64,000 bases of DNA. Origin: Nannochloropsis oceanica. Its lineage: Eukaryota > Sar > Eustigmatophyceae > Eustigmatales > Monodopsidaceae. Under the pieces are notes generated by a model, which saw only the letters and a program-made list of their open reading frames with translations, was not told the DNA's origin and did not search any database. The stretch lies in assembly GCA_004519485.1 (NCBI GenBank), contig CP038113.1, positions 206,501 to 270,500 of the forward strand, written 5' to 3'. A program made the position numbers and the translations under genes. Below, piece by piece: positions 32,244 to 45,600 of this stretch; positions within the stretch are counted from its first letter, which is position 1, and the number at the start of each line of letters is the position of its first letter.

Positions 32244-34194
32244 TGGTAAACACCTTCTCCTTCTCCACGTTGCCACCCGGGGTAACGCTGCTGTTTCTCT
32301 CATTCTCCTTGACCGTGCTGCTCTGTTTCACAGAGACCACAGGGCTGTTGGTGGTGGTGCAAGCGCCAACATCCTGGTTCTTGGCCCCCCTCTGGGAGGA
32401 AGAGGAAGAGGCATCAAGAAGGGTGGATGAGGCGACCTTGTCACTCTCATCGTCTTCCTCATCGCTGCTATCAGGTTGAGAAGTAGTCGGGGAAGAGGCC
32501 GCAGACAATGAAGCGGTAGAGGACGAAGAGGAGGAGGAGGGCGTCACAGGAGCACTTGTCTTGCCGCTGGTGGTACTGCTGCTGTTCAACTCTTTCTTAA
32601 CCGCCTTTTCAGTCCGCTGCCCCTTCGTCCCCTCTCCTTTTTTGCCTTTGTTGCTGCTTTCGCTGCCACCCTCCTCTGGAGCAGGAACCACCACCGCCGT
32701 CAATTGCTTTTTAGGCTGCTGCTGCTGCTGCTCCTGCTGCTGCTGCTGCTGCTCCTCCTGCTGCTGCTGCTGCTCCTGGGACATAGGGGGAGAAGAAGTA
32801 GGAGACTGCTTCAACCACCGCGCACAGCCCATCCCTCCCATCCCGTTAGGGACCAGCCATGCCGTGGCCTTTTCCTTGAGACGAACGGTCTCGTTCTCCT
32901 CATCGTAGTCCAATACCGAGGAAGAATCTTGCAGCGTCTTGACAATCTCTCCGTACTCCGCTGCAAAACTCGCGACCGTCGGAAAATTGCAAATCAATGC
33001 CAAAGGGACCCAGCCCTCCTCGTCCAAATGCGACCTGAGGTACGTATCCCTGCAGAGGTTGTCCACCGAGAAATAATATTCGATCTGCTGCACCGCCATG
33101 GAAGCTAGGTACTCCCTCGCTTCTTGTATGCTCATCTTCATTAGATTCGTACGTACGGTATGCGCGACGTGCGGCGGAAGATACTGCGGTTGCGGCTGGG
33201 GGTAATAGTGCTGCTGCTGCAGCATATGCTGGGACGGGTATCCACTGCCACCTTGCTGCTGCTGCTGCTGCTGCTGCTGTTGGAAGGGATTAAATTGCTG
33301 CGACGATGAACCGGCATACGGATTGTGGCCAAAGCTTCCTCGTCCCCGCCCGCGGTAAGTGCCCGTTCCTCGTCCTCCATACCCACGTCCTCCCCCACGC
33401 ATGCTGGGAACGGGCATACTCCCACCTCCACGGGCGTTCGCCCCTCCCCCTCTCCCTCCCCCCATTCCTGCACCAACGCCCACCCCACCTCGTCCTCCTC
33501 GCTGCCCATGATGGTTAGCTGCGCCACCGGTTCCAGCCTCCTCCTCCCTTTGTTGCGTGGTAGCTACGCTATCCTCCGACACCTGGCTCCCACCATTGGC
33601 CTCACTTTCCAATGCCGCAGACACCGCCACGGCCTTTCCTGAATCCTCTCCTCCCGCGGGCGCCGCTGCCGCAGTAGCCGCCGCCGCTGCCGCAGCAGCA
33701 GCCGCATTAGCGGCAGCGGATTTCTTCTTTTTCTTCTTCTTGCCCGTGGTGGCGGGGGCAGCAGCAGCGGCCCCAGCAGCAGTAGTGGTCTCGCCATGCT
33801 CCTCCATTGTCGGAGTCGTCGTCATCTTCTTCTCTGTAGGTGACAGCACCGAGGTCGCTTCCTGCACTGCGACTTGCTTCTCCTTGACGGCTTCCTGGAC
33901 CACGACGTGTGGGCCATAACCGTTCATCGTACGGGCGGGTGTGCTGGCGGCATCAGAGGACTTGACGTCCGCGAGCGCGAGGCTCTTGAAGGCAACTGCG
34001 GCAGGCATAGTGACTGTTGCAGTGTCAGGAAATTTGGCAGGCTGTTCAACAACGGAGCCTTCCTGCTTTTGCACAGCCAAATCCTGGGTCTTAAGCGGCT
34101 CCTGCTCCTGTTGCTGCTGCTTGGCTGGCGTCGAGACCACCACCGTTGTTTGTTGCTCCTCCACCAGGCCTTTGTCGGCGTTTTGGTCGACCAT
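32239..34194 (-). CDS. La-motif (LARP-type) RNA-binding protein
   Basis: Single exon, 651 residues, ATG at 34194. The La motif (about 350-440) shows REYLASMAVQQIEYYFSVDNLCRDTYLRSHLDEEGWVPLALICNFPTV in order, followed by VLDYDEENETVRLKEKA. La motifs bind the 3' ends of RNA or, in LARP1/4/6 proteins, mRNA. No adjacent RRM or DM15 repeat was seen, so it is a LARP of uncertain class. The rest is disordered: N-terminal Gln/Thr/Ala-rich sequence with a lysine run and poly-Ala (about 150-180), an RGG-like segment (RGGRGGVG, RGGGRGYGGRG) near 230-290, poly-Gln before and after the domain, and a Ser/Asp/Glu-rich C-terminus. Short 18-base tandem copies straddle its stop codon. Confidence 0.85.
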   Translation of the reverse strand: MVDQNADKGLVEEQQTTVVVSTPAKQQQQEQEPLKTQDLAVQKQEGSVVEQPAKFPDTATVTMPAAVAFKSLALADVKSSDAASTPARTMNGYGPHVVVQEAVKEKQVAVQEATSVLSPTEKKMTTTPTMEEHGETTTAAGAAAAAPATTGKKKKKKKSAAANAAAAAAAAAATAAAAPAGGEDSGKAVAVSAALESEANGGSQVSEDSVATTQQREEEAGTGGAANHHGQRGGRGGVGVGAGMGGGRGGGANARGGGSMPVPSMRGGGRGYGGRGTGTYRGRGRGSFGHNPYAGSSSQQFNPFQQQQQQQQQQGGSGYPSQHMLQQQHYYPQPQPQYLPPHVAHTVRTNLMKMSIQEAREYLASMAVQQIEYYFSVDNLCRDTYLRSHLDEEGWVPLALICNFPTVASFAAEYGEIVKTLQDSSSVLDYDEENETVRLKEKATAWLVPNGMGGMGCARWLKQSPTSSPPMSQEQQQQQEEQQQQQQEQQQQQPKKQLTAVVVPAPEEGGSESSNKGKKGEGTKGQRTEKAVKKELNSSSTTSGKTSAPVTPSSSSSSSTASLSAASSPTTSQPDSSDEEDDESDKVASSTLLDASSSSSQRGAKNQDVGACTTTNSPVVSVKQSSTVKENERNSSVTPGGNVEKEKVFTK

Positions 34195-35748
34195 GGTAGA
34201 TTCTCAGCAACGCGTTTATGCCTTGTAAGGATTTGCGTAGATAACACGAGCGCTGTGGCTAGTGCAGGGACTGCTTGGGGCTCGCGTCGCTTGTCGTTGG
34301 CCCGAGGGATACGCGATAGCGGCGGAGGCTCCTTTTTGGGTTGGAGAAAAGGGTAAAAGCTGAGACTCGTTGGCTTGCAGGCTGAGCTGCATAATGTGGC
34401 GACGGGGAAAGGAGAAGGCATGGGTAAGTGGATATGGTTTGTTAAAAGCAGGGTGGATGCAAGCTACAACACGCTGCGTCTTTCTGGGCCATGCGTTGCT
34501 TGAGGCTGATGCTGGATGGATGGAATCGACAAATCAGTGTACGACCCAAATAACACGGGGGGGCCGTCCCGACCTGACTCTACGATTGTCATGTATGTCA
34601 ATTGTTGCGACCTCATAAGCTTTTCTTAAGCCTGAGAAAGCACATGGCGCAAAGCCCTTACCACACAGCCACAAAAGGAGGAACGCGTGGAAGAATGCCT
34701 TCAGATCGAAGGCGCTTAGCGGCCGTTGACCGGCTCAAGCTGGGCAAGCATCATCGAATATCTTTGAGAACTCGAAGTCAAATGGGCCACAGCTGGTAGG
34801 GAAGTCGAGGATGAAAAGCAAAAGCGGCGCTGTAGACAGGGCGTACTCGTGAAACATTAGATGTATATAGAGCAGAGAGTCTGCAAATCTTTGACGGAAG
34901 ACGAAAATTAGATTGGTCCAAGCCCGTCGAGGGGTAGGAGGTTTTGCAGTCAACATTCTGGCTCCTGTGCGCAATGTTTGTTAATTGTTTTGTTTATAAT
35001 ATTTCATTGGTTCTCTTGGTGGTTGTATGCTCACTTGCATTGATTTAGCTAGCATAGCAAGGCTCAAATAAGGAAAAGTATACCAATTTTGAAGGGGGAG
35101 GTTTGCCTCTCCACTAGAAAAGGCGAACATATAAGAACGCTCTCAGCATGCTTCCCCGAAGCCGCCACGATCGTAGGCAATTTTGTCAAGAAAATTCTCA
35201 ATCAAATTTCTCCGACTTGGCAAAGATATAGACGTGGAGGAATGAAACTGCACACGTCTTCATCCATCTCAAGAAGCTGGTTTTGGAACCACCTCAGTCG
35301 AAATTACGACGGGCGGGAGGGAAGGAAGGTGTAACGGCCTTCCATCTTTCTAACTCGCTATCTATCAATGTAAATGGAATGCCCACAAAATAAAAATCCT
35401 TCCCTGTAATTTTCTTTTCAACATCGGCCTTCTTTTAAGTAATTTTAATGTTGCACCGCTTGTGAAACCTAGGCTCCCTTTTGTTCCCACCGCCGTACGC
35501 TTTCTCTCTCCTTCCCTCCCTCGCTCGTGTGTGCCATTTCACCTTCCTTTTCTCATCTGTATCTCTCCATGTTGTCATCCTGTGCATCAACATTGTCGGA
35601 GTGAGAACACCACACACCACCGCTTTTGCCTCCCTCCATCTGCCTTTCTCCACAAAATACCCACCCATCCGTGCTTCATCGTCGCACCTTTTTGATCCAT
35701 TATTTTCCTCCCTTCCTTCCAATTCTGCATTCTTCCTTCCTTCCAAGC
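34195..35748. other. Intergenic, 1.55 kb, nothing recognised
   Basis: Holds the La-motif gene promoter and the phytoene desaturase 3' flank. The pyrimidine-rich stretch 35470-35750 gives open frames without domains. No repeats of note. Confidence 0.5.
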
Positions 35749-38014
<2,266 letters not shown>

Positions 38015-38475
38015 TTTGGAAGGAGTGGTCGGGCGTGATGTGGAAAAAGACCGCAGCAAGGCCTGTGCGTACGTGAAAAAGGGAAGGATGCAATGAGAAC
38101 GGCGCCTTAGATGGTCGTGCCCAAGCAATCTGAGGCGAGGGGTACAACGGGAAACGTGAGGTGGCACATTTTGCCTTCAATCGTCTGCGGGCGCAACACG
38201 CATGTGAGCGAGTTTGTCAGTGGCGGCTCGGCCTCGTCTAGCCCAAGGCAATGAATGCCCTTCGTAATTTTGTTCGATGGTTGTTTTGTTTTTTTAGGGA
38301 GCCATCTTCCTAACTGTGTTCTTGTCAAATAATGCCCAGCCGCTCCCGTGCATAATTTCCACCCACAAGTCCCCATTTCGGCACAGGCAAACGGATCCAG
38401 GCCCAACTTGAACGCAAGAAACACCAGCCGTCACCAACACCCCTTTCTCACCTGAAGAACCCCTTCTAGACCATC
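38015..38475. other. Divergent intergenic region (PDS / small coiled-coil gene)
   Basis: 461 bases between opposed starts; probably both promoters. No motif assigned. Confidence 0.5.
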
Positions 38476-39244
38476 ATGACGGACAGCAGTAACAGCAGCC
38501 ATGCACTGGGGAGTGCGTACAACGCCGTGGACTTGGGTAAGAAGTTGACGGGTCTCGACGCACTGGTCACGCAGGTGGAGCAGCCGCTGCACAAAGACCG
38601 CTTTCAGAAAGTCCAGGTAATTTTGATGGATTGATTGATTGGCTTGAGACCGCGGGCATGGAGACTGAAAGGTGGGATTGGAGGAAAGTTTTCTTACGGT
38701 GCTGTTTGCCTTATCCTTTTCCTTCCCTTTTTGTCCCTCCTTCTCCCTATTCTTCCAAACTCAATATCTCAACCTCAAAACAGGCGCTGCTGAAGAAGAA
38801 CAACGAATTGATTGTCCAAGTGATGGAGCGTCAAAAGGACGCTGTGGCCGCTGCCCCTGATCAGACCAGTGAAGCGGCTACCACGGTGGAGGTCCAAGGG
38901 GGGGGGGACCAAGAGGAAGGGGGGGAATGCAAGGCGGGGGGGGGGGGGCGGAGGAGGAAACACCGCTACAAGCGAGGAACAAAAGGTGGCATTGCAGCAG
39001 TGCGCGGTAATGATCAAGGAATTGAACGATAATTTGACACAGGTGAGGGAAGGTGGGATCTATGGATGGACGGAGGGAGGGAGGATGGGCTGTGCTCCAG
39101 ATATTCAAAAGGACGAGGAGACCTTGACTCGCGACTGTATTCCCTCACCTCCCACCTTTCCTCCCTCCCTCTATCCATCTTTTACTTCATTTCTAGGTGT
39201 ACGATGTTTATGCGGCGCTCCAACCTACCAAGGATGAGAACTAG
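38476..39244 (+). CDS. Small predicted coiled-coil protein, frame broken at poly-G tracts
   Basis: Three exons are proposed: 38476-38616, 38784-39042 and 39197-39244. The first part reads MTDSSNSSHALGSAY, LGKKLTGLDALVTQVE, then ALLKKNNELIVQVMERQKD; the last part reads EEQKVALQQCAVMIKEL and VYDVYAALQPTKDEN. These helical stretches lie in different frames because exon 2 is one base too long (259). The mismatch falls in a Gly-coding segment with runs of 10, 7 and 13 G (38898-38948). A miscalled homopolymer or a real length polymorphism would explain it; a spliced alternative would need an intron of only about 20 bases. With one base fewer the product is about 148 residues. I do not recognise the family; the tail is faintly reminiscent of KxDL-type small subunits, but this is not a claim. 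Confidence 0.6.
38898..38948. repeat. Cluster of three poly-G runs (10, 7 and 13 G)
   Basis: These runs lie in an exon and coincide with a one-base frame conflict. Homopolymers of this length are prone both to sequencing error and to slippage. Confidence 0.85.
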
Positions 39245-40475
39245 ATGAAGGAGGGAAAGGGGAGGACAGAAGGAGGGAAGTAGGTAGGCACATGTATAGG
39301 ATAGGAGAGTAAAGGGTCAAATTTCGTGGATAGTCTTAGCGAGTCACAGACGGAATGTGGGCGCGATTTGTGGTGTTGGTGAGAGTGGATGAAAGAGAGG
39401 GGCGAGAAAGGGAATGGATAGACACGCGCAAAAAGGAGAGGGAAAAGCATGCGCCATGAGGAAAGGGGTAGAATAGTAACAGCACACGTCCACACGGTAA
39501 GACGAGGGAGTGAAGCCACATGCGTGCACATGCGCGAAAAGAAAAACAATCACAGCCAGTTCCTTCATCAACAAATGAAAAGGGAAGACGAGTAGGTCGA
39601 TATTGTGCTGTGCGTCGAATCGGAAGCCATGAGAAGCATGCCCAACCGGCTCTGTGACTGTGCGTGTTGTGTACTGCATCGGTCCCTTTCCTGTTTTCTT
39701 CCTTTTCGCTGCTTCTATTCCTTCTTTTAGTCTTTGGTCTTAAATTCGGTACCGGCAGATTGTCCTCCTTCAATTTCCTACCCCATCCCTCTCGTGTCCT
39801 CCCGGTATCATTCCCTCTCCCTCCCCCTGACCGCTTCTTCCTCGGCTCGTTCGTTCCCCCTTTGTATGGGGGTTGGTTTATCTTCACCCCTCCTCTTTCA
39901 TCTTCGCGCTCCTCCACAAACCCTCCCTTCCTTTTCCCTCTTGTGGCTGCAAGCAGCCGCTTTCTTTTATCAAGAGCTACCGCTTTTTGTCGCGGCCACT
40001 ACTGCTGTAAATACTGCCACTGCTGCCGCTGCTATTGCTGCCGCTCCTGCTACTGCTCCTGCGGCTGCTGCTGTTGCTGTGCCATAGCCCCACAACACTT
40101 ACAATTTCTTCTCTCTATCGCTGACGCCCTTTCGCGTCTCTGGCTGATTCAGAAATCTTATTCACCTTCCATCTCATCCTCTCTTCCCCACATCCTTTTT
40201 TCTGCCGGGTGCACTCGCACTCACACTCGCACCGACAACGAGGACACCCTGACGCACACATGTAATGGTCTTCCTCGCTGCCCTTCTATGTCTTATTCTC
40301 TCTCCATTCTTCTCGCTCTCTACCTGCTTCTTTCGTTCTTTTATTGATCGTCAACCACACATGCACACACGCTCACACAGCACATCACAACACAAAAGCA
40401 TCTACGTCCCTACACGCCCTCCTCCATCTCTAATCTTTCAAAACCGCCTCCGTCGCCGTCCTCTATTTTTAAAAT
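39245..40475. other. Intergenic between convergent genes, 1.2 kb
   Basis: Two 3' flanks. Pyrimidine-rich sequence at 39660-40470 gives long Leu/Ser/Pro-rich frames that look non-coding. A CTG/CTGCC-rich patch sits at 40000-40085. Confidence 0.5.
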
Positions 40476-41756
40476 TTAATCTTCTTTCAAGCCCATCTGT
40501 ACCGCCATCATCACCCCGAACGACAGTGTGCCCACGATCGCCGTCACTGCCCTCGACCCCGTATCTTCCAACGCATCAACCAAGAGCTCAAACACCGCCA
40601 CCCACAGCATCGCGCCGGCTGCAAACCCCAAGCCCACCGGCAAGAAAGGAATAAAGCTCTCCACAAAGCAATACGCCGGCACCGCCATCAACGGCTGGGG
40701 TATGCTCGTAAAAATAGACCACAGAGCCGTCTTCCACTTATTGACCCCCTTCGGAACAAGCACCAACGCGACCGCCAAGCCCTCGGGGACGTTGTGCACC
40801 GCTAGAGTCAGCGAGATAAAAACCCCGAGCTTTGCGCCTTTATCGCCGCCGAAACTGACCCCAATCCCTACCCCTTCCGTGAAGGAGTGCAGGGTCATCA
40901 CGAAAATAAGGAGGAGGACCTTCCGCGCTTCCAAGCCATCCAATCCCGCGACCTTGACGTCTTCGTGCTGATCCAACAACTTCTTGGTCGAGACGATGAA
41001 GAGCAGTCCCCCCAATAATCCCAGCAACACCCGCAAACTCTGCGGCATCCAGCACGCCCCATGCCTCAGGACATACGAGCTGTCATCCAACACGATTCCT
41101 TCGTACACAAGGCTGGTGCTCGCTGCCAGCATCATGCCCGCCGCACAGGCATTGCTCACGCCCAGCCACCACTTGTTCATCTCGCTCACCACCACAAAGG
41201 GCAATGTACCCAATCCCGTCGACAACGCCGTGATCCATCCAAAATACCACACATGCCACAACGTCATCCTTCCTTTCCCTCCTTCCCTCCCTCCCTCACT
41301 ACTACTTATACTCAAACCGGACCCCGGATAAGTCGCGAAGCTGATGTAAACTAAGGCAAGCATGATCCCATAGTGCCACCAGGACAGCCTGTCATTCGTC
41401 AGATGAGACACGTGTGGGTGATCCTTGCTTACTGGAGAGGAGGAGGAGGGGATGAAGGCACCAGCCGGAGGAAGGGAAGTACCATAATGCTTGCCGTTGC
41501 TGCTGCTGCTGTTGCTCTTGTTGGCACTGCTAGTGGAGATGCCGTTTTCCATCCGGGAATTTGGCCGACTGTTTCTACTGCTGCCTGCAGCTGTCCCGGC
41601 ATCATGGTTATGGGCGGGGTGATGGTGTCCATTCACAGTTGAGGAAGAAGAGGAGGAGGAAGGCGGGGCTGAGACGACCTGATTGGATTTTCGGACCCTG
41701 GCACCCCTACTTGGTGGATTGCTTTCAGCTACTGCGCTCATTGCTGCTGCTGCCAT
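40476..41756 (-). CDS. ZIP-family metal transporter
   Basis: An open frame gives 426 residues from the first good ATG at 41756 (MAAAAMSAVAES). The frame stays open upstream to about 41858, so one or more 5' exons are possible; an acceptor-like CTGAG near 41815 and a donor ACGTGAGT near 41890 would join it to a Gln/Arg-rich segment without a clear start. The transporter core shows about eight helices. The two diagnostic helices are HSFTEGVGIG (about 282-292) and LAVHNVPEGLAVALVL (about 316-332), holding the His, Asn, Pro and Glu metal ligands of ZIP helices 4 and 5. ZIP proteins move Zn2+, Fe2+ or Mn2+ into the cytosol. The N-terminal cytosolic stretch contains HHHPAHNHDAG, a plausible metal-binding loop, in a Ser/Asn-rich region. 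Membrane location cannot be predicted. Confidence 0.85.
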   Translation of the reverse strand: MAAAAMSAVAESNPPSRGARVRKSNQVVSAPPSSSSSSSTVNGHHHPAHNHDAGTAAGSSRNSRPNSRMENGISTSSANKSNSSSSNGKHYGTSLPPAGAFIPSSSSPVSKDHPHVSHLTNDRLSWWHYGIMLALVYISFATYPGSGLSISSSEGGREGGKGRMTLWHVWYFGWITALSTGLGTLPFVVVSEMNKWWLGVSNACAAGMMLAASTSLVYEGIVLDDSSYVLRHGACWMPQSLRVLLGLLGGLLFIVSTKKLLDQHEDVKVAGLDGLEARKVLLLIFVMTLHSFTEGVGIGVSFGGDKGAKLGVFISLTLAVHNVPEGLAVALVLVPKGVNKWKTALWSIFTSIPQPLMAVPAYCFVESFIPFLPVGLGFAAGAMLWVAVFELLVDALEDTGSRAVTAIVGTLSFGVMMAVQMGLKED

Positions 41757-42695
41757 TCCAGGACTGGCTGCAGCCTTCCGCCGTTGCTCCGCCCGTGTTT
41801 GCACCGTGCTCAGAAGGGAGGGAGGCACGAATGAATGAAAGAAAGAGACGACCCGCACACAAGAGGCAGGAGCGTTCCTTTCTACCCACTCACGTGCGTG
41901 ACTCGCCGGGCGATTCTCGAAAGGTCAAAATACGGCTGGAACGCCGGTGCTCTTGCTTCCACTGCTGTTGTTGTTGCTGCTGCTGCCGGCCCACCTTGCC
42001 GCCTACCACAACCCCTAGCTGATGTTGATGTGCGATGATGAGGGGATTGGGAAATGAAAGTTAGTGTTGGATTCTCAATCAGGGTACTGACTGTGGCCCC
42101 GCAGAGTCGGCTACACACACACAACGGCGATCGTTGTGGTGCAGGCGCAGCCCAGGGTTGAATGACTGCCGCTTGTTGCCATGTAGCAGCAGCAGCACAC
42201 AGGAGCCCCTCATCAAGCAGCATCTGCAGCAGCGCTTCAAGTTGGTTGGGGTTGCTTGGATCTTTCAAACGAGGTTCACATTGCCCGTAAACCAGCGAAA
42301 GGGCCCTGCATGGTTGTGTGTGGCTGACGAAAGGGGTGAATCCATCAGTGTAGCGGGTACGATAAGAGAGACGGAGAGCGAGGCATTTGCACAGCAACAA
42401 GAAAAGGCTACTGATCGCTGCCTGGATATCATGTCTCCCGCATGCGTGTCGTTCGTTGCCTAGTGTTCCACAGAGGGGAAAGATGCCAATAGAAGTGCTC
42501 AATTGTTCTTGCGTATCCCCTATTGGTACTATGATCTGGCAATCATTATTCCAGCGACACATGAAACAAAGGTGTGGGAGCTGACGGCAAAAGAAAACAA
42601 AGTGACACAATATCGCATTGAAGCCCCCTCTTGTAGCCTCCTTTTTTACCATCTCCTTTGTACAAACCCTTCATTCCCCTCTCCCACTCTCCTTT
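41757..42695. other. Intergenic, 0.94 kb, may hold ZIP 5' exons
   Basis: Between the ZIP ATG and the 3' end of the VPS18 gene. A Gln-rich open segment at about 41890-42060 on the minus strand ends in a GTGAGT donor and could be a 5' exon of the ZIP gene, but no ATG was found in its frame. Otherwise nothing seen. Confidence 0.45.
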
Positions 42696-45600
42696 CTAAT
42701 CAATAATCCACGCACGTGCCTCCATCTGCGACTCCTCCTCTTCCCCCACCAATGGTTCATCGACCGTCCGTATCATCACATCCCCACACCACGGGCACTC
42801 CGCGGCTAAATACCCATCAATCTCCCCCTGCAACGCTTCCACCTGCGCAGCCTTGCGTTGACTCATCCTCCCTTTGTCCCTCCCTATCATTCCCCCTGAG
42901 ATCTCTGCGGCGAGCTGTTCTTGTAGTGCTTGCACGGCGCGGCGTTGGAGCGGATTGAGGTAAGGGAGGATAAAGCGGGCGAGGCACGTAGCGTGGAAGG
43001 TATGCCGGCAAGGAAACAGGTAAAAGTGCTGGGTCAGGGCCTACGGAACAAAGGACGAGAAGTAGGGAGTGGGGGAGTACGAGAAGGTGACCATTGAGAA
43101 AGTGTGAAGAAACGTCTTGCGTACTCTCCCTCCCGCCCTCCATCCATCACTGTGAACGTACCGGGTCACTGCACAAGTCACACTTCTGGGTGGTGCTCAA
43201 GGAGAGATGCCGTCCCTTTAGCGCAGCGATCGCTTTTTCCATCTCAGCTGTCGACATAGCTAGCTCCTCCATCTCTTGTTTCAGGCCTTGGATGGTTTGA
43301 GAGTAGGAGGAGAGGCTCTCACATATCTTCTCTTTGAAGGCATCGATTGTAGTGATCTCTGGAAAATACGGCAATAAGTCTTCGATGGACAAGACATGAT
43401 TCGACTCATCCAGCAGATGCATGGCCTCCTTCGGCACGACCTTGACGACCTCAATCAAATGCCTCGCCACCATCACCCACAACCGCTTCTGCAGCCCCTC
43501 TGCCTCGCCCCGTCCCTCCCTCCCTCCCTCCCTCCCTCCCTCATTCCCGGCATTCTGTGCTTGTTCCTTAGCTAGCTCTACCTCTCCCGCTCGCAAGGCT
43601 AACGCCACCGCTTCCTCATAGAGACCCAGACACGAATATAAAAACACACACGCACGAGTTTTATGGTGCTGCCCACACACCCGTAAAGCATACCGCAAAT
43701 CAAGCGCCGCCACTCTGCCTCCCTCTTTTATTCCATCCCCAATCCCAGACGAGGCATGCGTCCGAAGGAAGCGGAGGAGCTTTCCCTCGCCCTTGTCGTC
43801 GGTGGCAAGGGCGTAGAGTTGCAAGAGATAGTTGTAGAGAACGGGGGAGGAGGGAGGGACGGAGGGAGGGAGGGAAGAACGATGGTTGGAGGAGGCTAAT
43901 CCCGAGGGGGAGATGCAGTACTCGAGGTAGCGCATGGCCAAGTCCCGCACGTCACTCTCCGACTGCTCCCTCCTCTTTCCTCCCTTTCCTCCGGCGCTCC
44001 CCCCTTTCTCCGAGGAGAGGGGGGGGGAAGAGAGGGAGGAGGAGGCGGCGGCAGAGGAGGCCAAGGCAATATGCTTGGCAAGAGCCGGCAGGAGCTTCAC
44101 GGGATTCAAGCCGGGCTTGCTCATCCACACAGCCAGAGTCCTCATGGGCTCATTCTCCATCAACTGATACGCGTACTTGTAAAACAATCCCTCCACACGG
44201 TCAAATTCTGCGTCTGTCAAGACGCCCAGCGCCGGCCCATATTCCCCCTCCGTCACGTGGAAACTCACCACGCGGTCCACATCGTCCATCAATGTCGCGT
44301 ACAGCAGTATCTCCCGCTTCCTCCCATGGGACGCCAAGAGGGAGTAGGTCGTCGGGGGGTGTATTTTTAAGTCCTCGATATGTCCTCGCAAAAAACACCG
44401 AAACTCATCCACCGTCCTTTCATACTCTTCCTCCTCTCCCCCGCCGTCCTGCCCTCCCCCCCCCCCCCCCCAACGCCGCCAGCCGCTTCAGGTATATCTC
44501 CATCAGCCACGTGCACAACATTACCCTCTGTGTCTTGTACGGCCCTCCTCTCTCCCCTTCTTCCCCCCCTCCTTCTCCCCCACTAAAATGGGCCAGCTTC
44601 TCGAGCAAGTACACCTTCAACGCTCCCTCCTCCTTGATATCCACAAACTTCAAGGCGATTTCCTCGAAGCTTTCCGTCGTCATTGTCACCGCCCCTGTCT
44701 CCCTCTCCCCAACGATACCCGGAGACAGTTTAGCGTATGCCCTTGCGGCCAGATCGTATTGCTGGAGACGGAAAAAGAAGTTGGCTTGGGCGGCATCCAC
44801 CACTGCGCGTGCAGAGGCGGTCTTGCAGTATTTATAGGCGAGATCGAAACGACGGGTAGGGTCGAGGGAGGGGGAGAGAGACAGGGAGGGGGGGAGAAGG
44901 AGAGCTTTGTCGAGGTAGAGCCGCCAAACGTGTCGGTCTTCCTGGTCGGCGGCAAGGATGACTTGGGAGAGGGAGGAGGTGAAAAGCAACCAAAACGAAC
45001 CCTGTTCTGCATCGTTGAGGAGGCAGAGGGGCCGCCCGCCGCTGCTTTCCTCAAGAGGAAAATGCTGCACCTAGTTAAAGAGAATAAAATGGAAGAAGGG
45101 AGGAAGGGGTAAACTGGAAAAAAGGACATTTCTCCGAAAAGGAGGGAGGGAGGGAGGAAGGTAGGGCAGGAGGACAATAACGTACCTGCTTCCCATTCAA
45201 TCTTGACACAACCTGCAGCCTCTTCGGGAACAGTAGTACAAAATGAAATTCGGTCACCACCATCGACATCACCCTCCCCTCCACCCCCTCTTCTCCCTCC
45301 CCGCGACCCTCCCCACTCCCTCTCCTCCCCCTCCCCCCTGCCCCCAACAACGGACTCCCTCCTCCACTACCCCTCCTTTCGTCCCTCCTTCCTCCTACCA
45401 ACACAGGCCTTCCATCCCCCCCTACATACTCACTCAACGCCGCCTCCACAATAAGGCCATCAAGGGAACTGGACAGAAGCGGAGACACCGCCAGCCGCCC
45501 ATGGAAGATACCCCCTTCTGTCAACATCGCCAACGTCTCCGCCTTCCCTGCCCCGGCCCCTCCCCCCCCCCGAAACAACCCTAATTCCACAGAGGTAAAC

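Noticed and set aside
39664-40347. Long Leu/Ser/Cys-rich plus-strand frame
   Set aside because: Pyrimidine-rich 3' flank between convergent genes; repeats of CTG and CTGCC create the frame.
41882-42652. Minus-strand open frame of 256 codons between ZIP and VPS18
   Set aside because: Cys/Ser/Arg-rich without helical or domain pattern. The neighbouring Gln-rich frame fits a possible ZIP 5' exon better.
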